Assembly (NCBI RefSeq): GCF_013204845.1
Contig: NZ_JABMKY010000020.1
Coordinates: 62,001 to 126,000 of the forward strand
Length of the DNA: 64,000 nt
Direction: 5' to 3'
Source of the DNA: Paenibacillus qinlingensis
Lineage (GTDB): Bacteria > Bacillota > Bacilli > Paenibacillales > NBRC-103111
Every line of letters starts with the position of its first letter. Positions within the stretch are counted from its first letter, which is position 1. Shown here one piece after another: positions 18,079 to 27,420 of this stretch. Below the pieces are notes generated by a model. That model ran no database searches. It was not told the origin of the DNA and worked only from the letters and a program-made list of their open reading frames with translations. Both the position numbers and the translations under genes were made by a program.

Positions 18079-18999
18079 ATGATCGCAAAGAGACTATGGG
18101 GAGATATAATCAAAAATCGTACGATGTACATCATGATTTTGCCAGCCTTGCTATTCTTTCTTGTATTTAGTTATTTACCTATGGCAGGATTGGTTGTAGC
18201 CTTTAAATCTTATACGTATACCAAGGGGATTTTCGGAAGCCCGTGGGTCGGGCTTGATAATTTTTCCTTCTTCTTTGAATCAGGCAAGGCGTGGCTTGTT
18301 ACCAAAAACACGATCATGTATAACTTCATTTTTCTCATCGTGAATAACTTTTTGGAAATTTTTATAGCAATTATTCTGTTCGAGTTAGCTGGGAAGTATT
18401 TTAAGAAAATTCTGCAGTCTGTTATATTCCTGCCCTATTTTATCTCTTGGGTTGTTGCTGGAGCTATCGTTTATAATCTATTAAACTATGAGTTTGGTGC
18501 AGTCAATACATTACTGAAATCTGTGGGTTTCGAGCCATTGAACTTCTATAACAGTCCGAAACTATGGCCGTATATTCTTATTTTCTTCAGTGCTTGGAAA
18601 ACAGTTGGTTATGGAACCGTGATTTATTTGGCCAGTATCGCTGGCATTGATACAGAAATGTATGAAGCTGCCAAAATCGATGGCGCGAACGTCTTTCAAC
18701 GTATTATTCATATTACAATACCGTCTATTGTCCCAACCATCATGGTTCTTCTCTTATTGAAAATTAGTCAAATCGCGCGAGGCGATTTCGGCATGTTCTA
18801 TCAGCTCATTGGTACGAATGGCATTCTATTCGATAAAACAGATGTCATCGATACTTACGCTTTCCGTGCCCTCCTTGATATGCAGGAATTTGGAATGTCA
18901 GCAGCCGTTGGCGTGTACCAGTCCGTATTGAATTTCATCATTATTATCATTGTGAATACGTCCGTGAGGAAGGCTAGTAAGGAGAACGCATTGTTCTAA
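18079..18999 (+). CDS. Carbohydrate ABC importer permease, LplB type
   Basis: A 306-aa membrane protein. It opens with the typical LplB pattern (ILPALLFFLVFSYLPMAGLVVAFKSY) and has the EAA loop EAAKIDGANVFQR. AGGAGG sits just before the ATG. It pairs with the LplC-type permease at 15486 and the binding protein at 16441, from which it is separated by a hairpin. Confidence 0.92.
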   Translation: MIAKRLWGDIIKNRTMYIMILPALLFFLVFSYLPMAGLVVAFKSYTYTKGIFGSPWVGLDNFSFFFESGKAWLVTKNTIMYNFIFLIVNNFLEIFIAIILFELAGKYFKKILQSVIFLPYFISWVVAGAIVYNLLNYEFGAVNTLLKSVGFEPLNFYNSPKLWPYILIFFSAWKTVGYGTVIYLASIAGIDTEMYEAAKIDGANVFQRIIHITIPSIVPTIMVLLLLKISQIARGDFGMFYQLIGTNGILFDKTDVIDTYAFRALLDMQEFGMSAAVGVYQSVLNFIIIIIVNTSVRKASKENALF

Positions 19000-19021
19000 G
19001 CCTATGAATAAAATGTAAACA

Positions 19022-19064
19022 AGACCGCAATTCCTTGGTATCCAAGGGAGGCGGTCTATTTTAC
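19022..19064 (+). terminator. Terminator after importer operon
   Basis: A stem pairs 19022-19028 with 19051-19057. An inner CCTTGG/CCAAGG stem and a T-rich tail follow. It separates the importer genes from the YesM-like kinase gene. Confidence 0.75.
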
Positions 19065-19135
19065 TTTTGACGGTTGACCGTTGCCCTTCAGAATGCCATA
19101 ATCGATGATAAAACGAAATAGGGAGTCGACCAACT

Positions 19136-20884
19136 ATGGGATTACGTTCAGTCCTTGATACGTATCGGCATATGAAGATTAAAAATAAGTTGTCGATTTT
19201 GATTACGATGATTATCGCGGTTTCTTTAGCCTTTACAATTCTGATCCAGCAATATGTATTCTCGATCTATGATGGGCAAATTTATGATAAATCTTCACGC
19301 GTCCTTAATTTATCATCTACTGCGATTGAAACGGAGCTCAAGCGATTACAACAGCTCTCTTATCGGATTTTAGCAGAGGAGCAGGTTCAGGAATGGTTAA
19401 CTTCACTTAAAAAAAATCCGTCCGATTATGATCGACTCATCATTAGTCAATACTTGGTAGATAGACTGATTAGCTATTCGGGTGAAGAACCCTATTTGTA
19501 TTCCATTCAAATTATGGATGCCAATGGAAATGAGCATGAGGGCGGCAATATTCTGAGAATGGACCCTGAACGGAAAAGGCAGATTATGAATGTAGCTGCA
19601 GAAGGCAATGGGGAAAATCGTTGGATATATCCTGAAAGCAAAGATTCTGCATTGATTGCAACACGGGAAATTCGCTCCTTTCACAAAACAAACTTTGATT
19701 TGGACTATCTAGGGACACTTGTCCTACGCATTAATATTGAGAAGCTAGTTCGCGATATCGCACCTGAAGAGGGCGATGTTATGATTGTTTCTGATGAACA
19801 TGTGATCTTTCCTAGTGAACCTTCCTTCGATTTGGGTCGAATTACGAAGCCCGTGAACGCTGGTAAAGGCTACGAAATCCAGGACATTAACGGGGAAGAA
19901 TATTTTATTGCCCAAATCCAGTCTCTGAATACAGGTTGGACGTACTTGAACATTACACCTTTTAATCAAATCTTTGACCGAATCATTTTTATTAAGGAAA
20001 TGGTCGTTTTCGTCTTTATTGCCATATTCGTCGTCGTGATATTGTTAGGCATACGTTTCTCTTACGGTTTAACTAGGCCGATCGATGAACTTATGGTGCG
20101 GATGAAACTGGCGGAGAAAGGAAATTTCGAAGAGGCGAATTTATTTCCGCCTGGCGGTCATGTTGCTATGAATGAAATTGGGCTCTTGCAGCGAAGCTTC
20201 CGTTTCATGATTGAACGCATTAACACCTTAATTCAGGAGAATTATGCCAATCGCCTTCTGATTAAGGAGACGGAATTTAAGGCGTTACAATCTCAAATTA
20301 ACCCGCATTTCCTCTACAATACGTTGGAGTCGATTAATTGGATGGCTAAAGTAAATCGACAATCCAAAATTTCCGAGATGGTGGAGGCATTGGCGTATTT
20401 GCTTCGCCATTCTGTTGATTTGAAGGAACCTATCATTACACTTGGTGAGGAAATCGATATTGTTCGCAGCTATGTGACAATTCAGAAAATTCGCTTCGAA
20501 GAGCGATTGATATTTAGGCTGGATGTTCCTGAAGAATTAATGAGCCGGCCACTTCCTAAACTGACCCTCCAGCCGTTGATGGAGAATGCGATTCATTATG
20601 CGCTGGAGTCAACTATCGAGCCTTGTGAAATTACGATCCGCGGCTGGAGCACGGAAGAAGGCGTTTTCCTGGCAGTTGATGATACCGGACCAGGCATTCC
20701 AAAAGGGATGATTGAAAGGTTGCGTAGTGGTGAAGTGACGACAAAGGGGAAAGGGATTGGGCTGCTGAATATTGATGACCGGATTAAGCTTGCTTTTGGC
20801 GAAGCTTATGGTATTCGAGTGGATGAGACAGCGGAAGAAGGAGCATCGATCATTTTAAGTTTACCCAAGGGATTGGAGGAATAA
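19136..20884 (+). CDS. yesM: Sensor histidine kinase, YesM type
   Basis: A 582-aa membrane kinase. A first helix (~18-38), an extracellular sensor domain (~40-285) and a second helix (~288-308) come first. A HAMP segment follows, then a His_kinase (PF06580-type) domain with the phosphoacceptor in QINPHFLYNTLESINW (His391), and a HATPase with DDTGPGIP and GKGIGLLNI. It is followed 3 bases later by its YesN-type response regulator, then the YesO/P/Q/R homologues, in the same order as B. subtilis yesMNOPQR. It probably senses an extracellular pectin-derived saccharide. The symbol is given by family and gene order. Confidence 0.9.
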   Translation: MGLRSVLDTYRHMKIKNKLSILITMIIAVSLAFTILIQQYVFSIYDGQIYDKSSRVLNLSSTAIETELKRLQQLSYRILAEEQVQEWLTSLKKNPSDYDRLIISQYLVDRLISYSGEEPYLYSIQIMDANGNEHEGGNILRMDPERKRQIMNVAAEGNGENRWIYPESKDSALIATREIRSFHKTNFDLDYLGTLVLRINIEKLVRDIAPEEGDVMIVSDEHVIFPSEPSFDLGRITKPVNAGKGYEIQDINGEEYFIAQIQSLNTGWTYLNITPFNQIFDRIIFIKEMVVFVFIAIFVVVILLGIRFSYGLTRPIDELMVRMKLAEKGNFEEANLFPPGGHVAMNEIGLLQRSFRFMIERINTLIQENYANRLLIKETEFKALQSQINPHFLYNTLESINWMAKVNRQSKISEMVEALAYLLRHSVDLKEPIITLGEEIDIVRSYVTIQKIRFEERLIFRLDVPEELMSRPLPKLTLQPLMENAIHYALESTIEPCEITIRGWSTEEGVFLAVDDTGPGIPKGMIERLRSGEVTTKGKGIGLLNIDDRIKLAFGEAYGIRVDETAEEGASIILSLPKGLEE

Positions 20885-20887
20885 TGG

Positions 20888-22450
20888 ATGTATAAAGTAT
20901 TATTAGTTGACGATGAGAGAATTATTCTAGATGGCATCTCGCGTATGGTGGATTGGCCATCCTTGCAAACAGAGCTTATGGGGACTGCGCGTAATGGTGT
21001 AGAAGCCTTTGAACGCATACAGCAGCAGATTCCTGATATTATCATAAGTGATATTCGAATGCCCGGGATGGATGGGCTTGAGCTAGTGGCGCGAGTGAGT
21101 GAGGCGTATCCCCATATTCGTTTCGTCCTGTTATCGGGGTTTGGTGAATTCGACTATGCAAGCAGAGCGATGCAGTATGGCGTGAAGCATTATTTGCTCA
21201 AGCCTACGAATGAAGGAAAGATCGGTGAAGCGCTCAAGGAAATCGTGGCGGAGCTTGAACAGGAGACAAGTAAGGAGTCGTTCGTTCGGAATATGAAGGC
21301 GGAACTAGAGAAAGTGATGCCCCATGTGAAAGAACAATTCCTCAAGGAGTTTGTGACGAATAAGACGTATGGCAAAGTGGATTGGGACTATTTCCGAAAC
21401 TTATTTAAACTTGACTTCGATTACCAAATCCGACTTCTCTTGTTTCAGTTGGAAGAAGGGTTTGAGTTTGAGCATCTGTTTGCGATTAAGAATATTGCCC
21501 AGGAAATCCTAGTAAGTCCTCTGCTTAGCACAACAATTGGGAATCATGTATTAATTTTACTGGAAGAATCCGATCAAATCGATCAACTCCATGAGCGGAT
21601 CTATCATATACGAGACACTTTCCAAAGCTATTATAAAAGGGATGTTACGATCGCCCTTAGTGAGCCGAGCCACATCACGCAAGCGAGAACACTGTATAGA
21701 CAATGTCTGCATCTGCTCAATTATCGTTTTTATTTAGGGGAGGGCAGTCTCATAACTCGTAAGGATACTGAAGTCTCCCAGGAAGCTTCACCGAAGGAGT
21801 TGGGTTGGGATGAGGAACGTCTCAATATGTCGGTGAGATCTGGTCATCGTGAGGAAGCGGAAGCCGCTTTACGTGCTTTTATTGGGGGCTTGAAAGAAGC
21901 GCAGCTTGATATTGATGCAACGAAATCCTATGTCATTCAGCAGTTTGTATCCCTCGTTCGTCAGTGCGCACCAGAGGAAATGAATCACTATTTTACGCAA
22001 ATTCCTTTGATTGTGGAAATGAACACGCTGCAAATGATTCAAACGTTTATGGAAAATGTTGTGATTACGATGACCGAACGTTTCTATGGACTTAACAAAG
22101 TGAAACATAGTGCGATTGTTCAAAAGGTGATGGATGTGATTAATTCTCAGTTAGGGAACTCGGAACTTAGCTTGAATTGGGTAGCACATGATATGTTATA
22201 CATGAATGCAGACTATCTTGGTAAGTTATTTAAGAAGGAAACAGGCGAGAAATTTTCTAACTATGTCATGAAAACAAGAATTAATCGTGCCACCGAGATG
22301 ATCGCTGAAGATGCGGATATCAAAATTTTCGAGCTCGCTGAGCGACTAGGCTTTGGAGACAATCCCCAATATTTCAGTCAAGTATTCAAAAAATATCGTG
22401 GTTCAACCCCATCTGAATATATGAAATCGGCAGACACCTCTGCATTTTAA
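20888..22450 (+). CDS. yesN: Response regulator with AraC-type DNA-binding domain, YesN type
   Basis: A 520-aa protein with a receiver domain at ~1-125 (VDDE near the start, phosphoacceptor Asp55 in IIISDIRMPG, conserved Lys in YLLKPT). A long middle region of unknown role follows. The C-terminal AraC double helix-turn-helix occupies ~415-515, ending YFSQVFKKYRGSTPSEYM. GGAGGA precedes the ATG, and the gene starts 3 bases after the kinase stop, indicating coupled expression. It likely activates the binding-protein, permease and GH105 genes downstream. Confidence 0.92.
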   Translation: MYKVLLVDDERIILDGISRMVDWPSLQTELMGTARNGVEAFERIQQQIPDIIISDIRMPGMDGLELVARVSEAYPHIRFVLLSGFGEFDYASRAMQYGVKHYLLKPTNEGKIGEALKEIVAELEQETSKESFVRNMKAELEKVMPHVKEQFLKEFVTNKTYGKVDWDYFRNLFKLDFDYQIRLLLFQLEEGFEFEHLFAIKNIAQEILVSPLLSTTIGNHVLILLEESDQIDQLHERIYHIRDTFQSYYKRDVTIALSEPSHITQARTLYRQCLHLLNYRFYLGEGSLITRKDTEVSQEASPKELGWDEERLNMSVRSGHREEAEAALRAFIGGLKEAQLDIDATKSYVIQQFVSLVRQCAPEEMNHYFTQIPLIVEMNTLQMIQTFMENVVITMTERFYGLNKVKHSAIVQKVMDVINSQLGNSELSLNWVAHDMLYMNADYLGKLFKKETGEKFSNYVMKTRINRATEMIAEDADIKIFELAERLGFGDNPQYFSQVFKKYRGSTPSEYMKSADTSAF

Positions 22451-22546
22451 ACAAATAGGTCTGTATTTTGGATTAACGTTTGCTCCTTCCAGCGGCATAA
22501 TACGAGTAGAAAGAAAACGATTACAACTTTGGGGAGGAAATAACAG

Positions 22547-23881
22547 ATGAAAAAAGTCATGTTTACGGTCATCTCGGCCGCGCTATTACTTGCAGGTTGT
22601 GGGACAAGCGGTTCAAGCGGATCAACAAGCACACCAAGCACAGGTGCTAGCCCAGCCGCAAGCACAGCACCTACGACAACTTCTAAAGCAGATCCAGTTA
22701 CTTTGCGTGTTTCTTGGTGGGGCGGTCAAGCACGTCATGACTATACGTTGAAAGTGATTGAATTGTATCAGCAGAAGCACCCGAACGTGAAAATCGAATC
22801 CGAGTACGCCGCATTTGACGACTATTGGAAGAAGCTTGCTCCACAAGCCGCTGCTAACGGATTGCCAGACGTTTTCCAAATGGACGTTTCCTACCTCACG
22901 CAATATGGAACTAGAGGGCAATTGGAAGATTTGACACCATTCACAACAAGCGGTGTTTTGAATGTGAAAGACATTGCAGAAAACAGTCTTTCAGGTGGTA
23001 AAATTGACGGTAAACTAGTTGCAATGAATGCAGGATCCAATGCTCTAGGTGGTACCATCGATCCGCAAATGTTGAAAGACAATGGCATTACCTTGAAGGA
23101 TGATTGGACATTTGGTGACTTAGACGCTGTAGGGGCGACACTGAAAGCCAAAGGCAAGCTGCTTGCTGGTGACCTTCGTCATGACGTATACTTCCCGTTC
23201 TATCTGAGAAGCGTTGGTCAAAAGCTATACGCGGCAGATGGCGCTAGCCTAGGCTATACCGATGATAAAGCCTTTGTAGACTACTACACGATGTACAAAA
23301 AATGGTATGATTCCGGTTACTTGCTGCCGCTAGATAAGTTAGCACAGAAAAAAGGAACAGCGGAAGACGATGAAATGGTGCTAGGTAATGCGGCTGCAAC
23401 ATTCGCTTGGTCTAACCAGTTCATTGGTTTCAATACAGCTGCGAAGCGTTCACTGGATATCATGAAAACACCAAGCTGGGGTCAAAACAAAGCACTGTTC
23501 TTGAAACCGAGTATGTTTTGGTCTGTGTCCAAAAACTCTAAGAACAAAGAAGAAGCAGCCAAATTCGTTGACTTCTTGATCAATGATATCGATGCTAACA
23601 AAATCATCATGGGCGAGCGTGGTGTACCGGTTTCTTCCAAAGTAAAAGAAGCTTTGATGCCGTTACTGACGCCTGAGCAAAAGAAAGTATTTGAGTACGT
23701 AGCTTGGGCAGAGAAAAACGCTTCTCCAATGGATCCGCCAAGCCCAATTGGCTCCGTTGAAGTAGAGAAATTGTTGAAAGACACTGCTGAACAAATCATG
23801 TACAAAAAGTTGACAGTTGAAGAAGGCGCAGCGAAATTCCGTAAGGACGCAAACGCAATTTTAGCTAAAAACAAAAAATAA
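22547..23881 (+). CDS. yesO: Sugar-binding lipoprotein of YesO type
   Basis: A 444-aa family 1 solute-binding protein. Its lipobox is LLLAGC (Cys18), followed by a Ser/Thr/Ala/Pro linker. The fold starts TLRVSWWGGQARHDYTLKVI, the usual opening of MalE/YesO-like binders. GGGGAGG precedes the ATG. The gene lies between yesN and two CUT1 permeases; in B. subtilis the equivalent system imports rhamnogalacturonan oligosaccharides. The ligand here is inferred from gene order and the downstream GH105. Confidence 0.9.
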   Translation: MKKVMFTVISAALLLAGCGTSGSSGSTSTPSTGASPAASTAPTTTSKADPVTLRVSWWGGQARHDYTLKVIELYQQKHPNVKIESEYAAFDDYWKKLAPQAAANGLPDVFQMDVSYLTQYGTRGQLEDLTPFTTSGVLNVKDIAENSLSGGKIDGKLVAMNAGSNALGGTIDPQMLKDNGITLKDDWTFGDLDAVGATLKAKGKLLAGDLRHDVYFPFYLRSVGQKLYAADGASLGYTDDKAFVDYYTMYKKWYDSGYLLPLDKLAQKKGTAEDDEMVLGNAAATFAWSNQFIGFNTAAKRSLDIMKTPSWGQNKALFLKPSMFWSVSKNSKNKEEAAKFVDFLINDIDANKIIMGERGVPVSSKVKEALMPLLTPEQKKVFEYVAWAEKNASPMDPPSPIGSVEVEKLLKDTAEQIMYKKLTVEEGAAKFRKDANAILAKNKK

Positions 23882-23893
23882 GCTTGTCTGAAA

Positions 23894-23928
23894 GCCTCCG
23901 CACACCACAAAAGTGCGGGGGCTTTTTT
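23894..23928 (+). terminator. Rho-independent terminator after yesO
   Basis: The stem 23894-23903 pairs with 23913-23922 (one G-U pair) and is followed by a run of six or more T. Partial termination here would favour binding-protein expression over the permeases. Confidence 0.88.
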
Positions 23929-24100
23929 ATGCCAAAAAGCAGAGGGAAAGGACGATGTAACCGCTATTATCACTCTGTTATTTATACAAACAGAACGGTT
24001 TTTTGCCTTCTGGCTGTGGATGAACTCTTTTATAATAAAGGTAGAGAAGAGAGGAAGCGAGGCTTCCACTTCATAAATCAAGGTTAGGGGTTGATCACCA

Positions 24101-25003
24101 ATGAACAAGCTGCGTTATAACGATAACCTGGTGGGGTACATATTTGCTTCCCCTTTCATTCTGGGGTTTCTCATCTTCACGCTGTATCCGATTATTTCAT
24201 CACTTTTTTATTCATTTACGGATTACAACTTGTTTGATGCACCGAATTTTATCGGCTTTGACAACTATGAAAAAATGTTTACCGCGGACGATAAGTATTG
24301 GAAATCCGTTAGTGTAACCTTCACGTACGTGTTCGCTAGCGTGCCATTACGACTCGCATTCGCCTTAATGGTGGCGGTACTGTTGAATAAAGCTGTCTCA
24401 GGTATCGGCGTTTATCGCTCCTCGTTCTACTTACCTTCCTTGATTGGGGGCAGCGTGGCGGTTTCCATTATGTGGACGCAAGTATTTGGAGATAAAGGAT
24501 TAGTCAATTCAGCCCTAGGCGTTATCGGGATTCACACAGATACGTCTTGGATCGGGAACCCGTCCACGGCGCTATGGACACTGATTGCTTTGTCCGTCTG
24601 GCAGTTTGGTTCTTCCATGCTCATCTTCCTTGCGGGTCTCAAAAACATTCCAGCTTCTTATTATGAAGCGGCCAGCGTAGACGGCGCGAATAAGATTCGC
24701 CAGTTTTTCAAAATTACCCTGCCGCTACTCAGCCCGATTATCCTATTCAACTTGATTATGCAAACCATCTCAGCGTTCATGACCTTTACGCCCGCCTATA
24801 TCATCTCACGCGGCGAAGGTGGACCGCTAGACAATACTTTACTTTATTCTTTGTACTTATACCGCAGAGCATTCCAATTCTACGAAATGGGTTATGCCTC
24901 CGCGATGGCGTGGGTAATGCTAATACTTGTCGGTATCATTGCACTCGTTATTTTCCAAACTTCGAAATATTGGGTTTACTACGAAAACAAAGGAGAGAAA
25001 TAA
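24101..25003 (+). CDS. yesP: Carbohydrate ABC importer permease, YesP type
   Basis: A 300-aa MalF/UgpA-like CUT1 permease with six helices. The EAA loop is EAASVDGANKIRQF. It opens LVGYIFASPFILGFLIFTLYP, typical of this subunit. It is followed one base later by its partner permease and preceded by the YesO-like binding protein across a terminator. Confidence 0.92.
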   Translation: MNKLRYNDNLVGYIFASPFILGFLIFTLYPIISSLFYSFTDYNLFDAPNFIGFDNYEKMFTADDKYWKSVSVTFTYVFASVPLRLAFALMVAVLLNKAVSGIGVYRSSFYLPSLIGGSVAVSIMWTQVFGDKGLVNSALGVIGIHTDTSWIGNPSTALWTLIALSVWQFGSSMLIFLAGLKNIPASYYEAASVDGANKIRQFFKITLPLLSPIILFNLIMQTISAFMTFTPAYIISRGEGGPLDNTLLYSLYLYRRAFQFYEMGYASAMAWVMLILVGIIALVIFQTSKYWVYYENKGEK

Positions 25004-25004
25004 C

Positions 25005-25847
25005 ATGGCCTATTCAAACAACTACAAACGCTTTGGCTATCATCTCCTTTTAGTCCTATGCTCGCTTGTGATGATGTACCCCATCATTTGGTTGCTAGCA
25101 AGCTCGCTAAAGCCAAACAGTGAAATTTTTTCAACCGCTTACAGCTTGATTCCGAGCAAGATTGCTTGGGAGAACTTTCAAACAGGCTGGAAAGGCTTCG
25201 CAGGCAATTCATTCGGCCGCTTTTTCATGAACTCGTTCTATATCGTGATCCTTTCTACGATCGGTGCGGTGGCCAGTTCAGCCCTTGTTGCTTATGCTTT
25301 TGGCCGTATACCATTCTTCGGTAGAAACTTCTGGTTCGGTTGTATGATGCTAACGATGATGCTGCCACATGACGTTACAATCATTCCACAATACGTACTG
25401 TTTGCGAAATTAGAATGGATCGGATCCTTTAAACCAATTATCGTGCCTCAGTTCTTCGCGATTCCTTTCTTTATCTTCCTGATTATGCAGTTCATTCGGA
25501 CGATTCCCATCGAGCTTGATGAAGCTGCTAAAATGGATGGTTGCAGTAAATACAGCATCTTTTTCCGTATTTTGGTTCCGCTTATCGTTCCAGCGCTCAT
25601 TACATCAACGATTTTCTCCTTCTACTGGCGTTGGGAAGATTTCATAAACCCGCTGCTTTACTTAAATAAACCGAGTATGTACCCTGTATCCCTTGCCTTG
25701 AAGCTTTTCTTGGATGGCGAGTCAGTGAACAACTGGGGTGGCATGTTCGCAATGGCATCCGCGTCATTGGTACCGATTGTTGTCGTGTTCTTCATTTTCC
25801 AACGGTACATTGTTGAAGGGATTAGCACAAGCGGCTTGAAAGGATAG
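25005..25847 (+). CDS. yesQ: Carbohydrate ABC importer permease, YesQ type
   Basis: A 280-aa MalG/UgpE-like permease. The ATG at 25005 has AGGAG at 24991-24995 and begins one base after the preceding stop; a longer in-frame start at 24927 lies inside the yesP gene and is rejected. The EAA loop is DEAAKMDGCSKYSIFF, and the C-terminus RYIVEGISTSGLKG is typical. It pairs with the preceding permease. Confidence 0.92.
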   Translation: MAYSNNYKRFGYHLLLVLCSLVMMYPIIWLLASSLKPNSEIFSTAYSLIPSKIAWENFQTGWKGFAGNSFGRFFMNSFYIVILSTIGAVASSALVAYAFGRIPFFGRNFWFGCMMLTMMLPHDVTIIPQYVLFAKLEWIGSFKPIIVPQFFAIPFFIFLIMQFIRTIPIELDEAAKMDGCSKYSIFFRILVPLIVPALITSTIFSFYWRWEDFINPLLYLNKPSMYPVSLALKLFLDGESVNNWGGMFAMASASLVPIVVVFFIFQRYIVEGISTSGLKG

Positions 25848-25871
25848 AGGATGAGAGGAGAACTTATAGAC

Positions 25872-26915
25872 ATGCCGAAATTAGTATTTGAGGAAAATGA
25901 CATCAGATCAGCCCTTGACCGAGTGGTAGATCGCACGTTTCGAATGGATTTTGGATGGGATTGGCCAGGTGGTGTCGCATTTTATGGAGTTTGCGAAGCT
26001 TACGCGGCTACAGGAAACGAATCGTATCTAACTAGGCTGAAGGCTTGGGTGGATGAAAATATGGAGGATGGCTTGCCGAGGCTTTCGGTCAATGCGGTGT
26101 CCATCGGACACTCCCTTCTTACCCTATACGAAGTGACAAAAGAAGAGAAATACCTAGATACTGTGAAGGAAATGGCGGAATTCCTAGCGACACAAGCGGA
26201 GCGGTTCGGGGACGACATTCTTCAACATACGGTTAATTCCGAAACGTATAACTTTCCAGAACAAGCATGGGTAGATACGATGTTTATGGCGGGTTACTTC
26301 CTACTTCGTGTTGGTATATTGCTGAATAATGATGACTATTTCGAGCTAGGATTGAAGCAGTATCATGGACATGAGAACGTCCTACAAGATTCGAAAACAA
26401 ACCTGTACTATCATGGATGGGACAATATCGCTCAAAATAATATGTCGGCCATGTTCTGGGCTCGCGGGAACTCTTGGGCAGCTCTCACGATGGCACGAGC
26501 ACTACATCTCGTCGAAGTTACGCATCCTTCGTTCATGATTATTGATGGTTCATTGCGTGATCAACTCAGCGCGCTTGTCCGATTGCAAGATGAATCAGGC
26601 TTGTGGCACACCATTCTCAATGATCCGACAGCTCCGCTAGAGACTTCAGGATCAGCCGGAATTGCCACTGCTTTGCTTACGCGCGGCAGACTGTACAACA
26701 AATACACACAGAAGTCGATCGACGGTATTTTAGCGCGAATTACCGAGGAAGGCACCGTAACTGGTGTATCCGCGGGAACGGCTGTTATGAAAAATGCAGA
26801 AGGCTACAAAGGCGTGCCCGACAAACGTATTCAAGGTTGGGGGCAAGGGTTAACCTTGACATTCCTCGCTGAGGTGCTGAATTCGAAGAAAAATAGTTTC
26901 GGCAACGGTTGTTAG
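25872..26915 (+). CDS. yesR: Unsaturated rhamnogalacturonyl hydrolase, GH105 (YesR/YteR type)
   Basis: A 347-aa (alpha/alpha)6-barrel enzyme. The ATG at 25872 is preferred, with GAGGAG at 25855-25860; an in-frame ATG at 25851 has poorer spacing. WARGNSW (~196-202) is the GH88/GH105 hallmark. Asp135 in QAWVDTMFMAGYF corresponds to the catalytic aspartate (Asp143 of YteR). No signal peptide is present, so it acts inside the cell. The family hydrates and cleaves the unsaturated galacturonyl group from rhamnogalacturonan lyase products imported by the adjacent transporter. Confidence 0.92.
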   Translation: MPKLVFEENDIRSALDRVVDRTFRMDFGWDWPGGVAFYGVCEAYAATGNESYLTRLKAWVDENMEDGLPRLSVNAVSIGHSLLTLYEVTKEEKYLDTVKEMAEFLATQAERFGDDILQHTVNSETYNFPEQAWVDTMFMAGYFLLRVGILLNNDDYFELGLKQYHGHENVLQDSKTNLYYHGWDNIAQNNMSAMFWARGNSWAALTMARALHLVEVTHPSFMIIDGSLRDQLSALVRLQDESGLWHTILNDPTAPLETSGSAGIATALLTRGRLYNKYTQKSIDGILARITEEGTVTGVSAGTAVMKNAEGYKGVPDKRIQGWGQGLTLTFLAEVLNSKKNSFGNGC

Positions 26916-26930
26916 AGAGTAGCGGTAAAG

Positions 26931-26952
26931 AGCTTGCCCAACGTGGCAAGCT
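26931..26952 (+). terminator. Hairpin after GH105 gene
   Basis: A perfect 8-bp stem, 26931-26938 with 26945-26952, lies 15 bases after the GH105 stop. The following sequence is only weakly T-rich, so termination strength is uncertain. Confidence 0.55.
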
Positions 26953-26968
26953 TATCCTACCTAAGCAG

Positions 26969-27165
26969 CCCAACCAGCTCAGCTCAGCCTAACCAGCCTA
27001 ACCAGCCCAACCAGCCCAACCAGCTCAACTCAGCTCAGCCTAACCAGACCAACCAGTCCAACCAGCCCAACCAGCCCAACCAGCTCAACTCAGCTCAGCA
27101 TAACCAGACCAACCAGTCCAACCAGACCAACCAGCTCAACCCAGCTCAGCCCAACCCAGTCTAGC
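26969..27165. repeat. C-rich nested tandem repeat (9-bp unit CAACCAGCC)
   Basis: About 200 bases of CAACCAGCC-like units are organised in roughly three higher-order blocks of ~60 bases, each ending CTCAACTCAGCTCAGC. Because the unit is 9 bases, one frame stays open and would read Asn-Gln-Pro repeats (from an ATG at 26934). There is no good ribosome binding site and the composition is that of a non-coding array. It stands beside the palindromic repeats at 27193-27382. Confidence 0.85.
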
Positions 27166-27192
27166 GCCTCAAGCGGCCTCCCGCGCTATGAT

Positions 27193-27382
27193 TAAATGGA
27201 AAATATACAGCTATTTCTGCGTAAATCCGTTAAAAATTAAGTTTAAATGGAAAACCTCCAGTTAATTTCGGTCATTCTCTGCGAAACGCACAGAAACGCC
27301 AAGATTAGCTGGAGGTTTTCCTGTTATTTCCTAAAAACTGAGGAAAAACGAAAAAATAGATGGAGAATTTCCATCTATTTTC
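27193..27382. repeat. Second cluster of TAAATGGAAAA palindromic repeats
   Basis: Units lie at 27193-27218, 27244-27270, 27302-27330 and 27350-27382. The second and third form an 18-bp inverted pair (27249-27266 with 27304-27321, one mismatch), and the last is itself a palindrome (GGAGAATTTCCATC centre). The family matches the four units at 5813-5998. The rest of the 26916-27420 spacer holds no gene. Confidence 0.7.
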
Positions 27383-27420
27383 CATAATCGGCAGATAGTT
27401 AGTGAAATGAAACCAATCCT

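Noticed and set aside
23884..24087. Short open frame between yesO and yesP
   Set aside because: It begins within the yesO terminator and has no start signal or similarity; it looks like spacer sequence.
26934..27164. 76-codon open frame of Asn-Gln-Pro repeats
   Set aside because: It results from the 9-bp tandem array staying in frame; there is no ribosome binding site and the sequence is low-complexity DNA beside non-coding palindromes.
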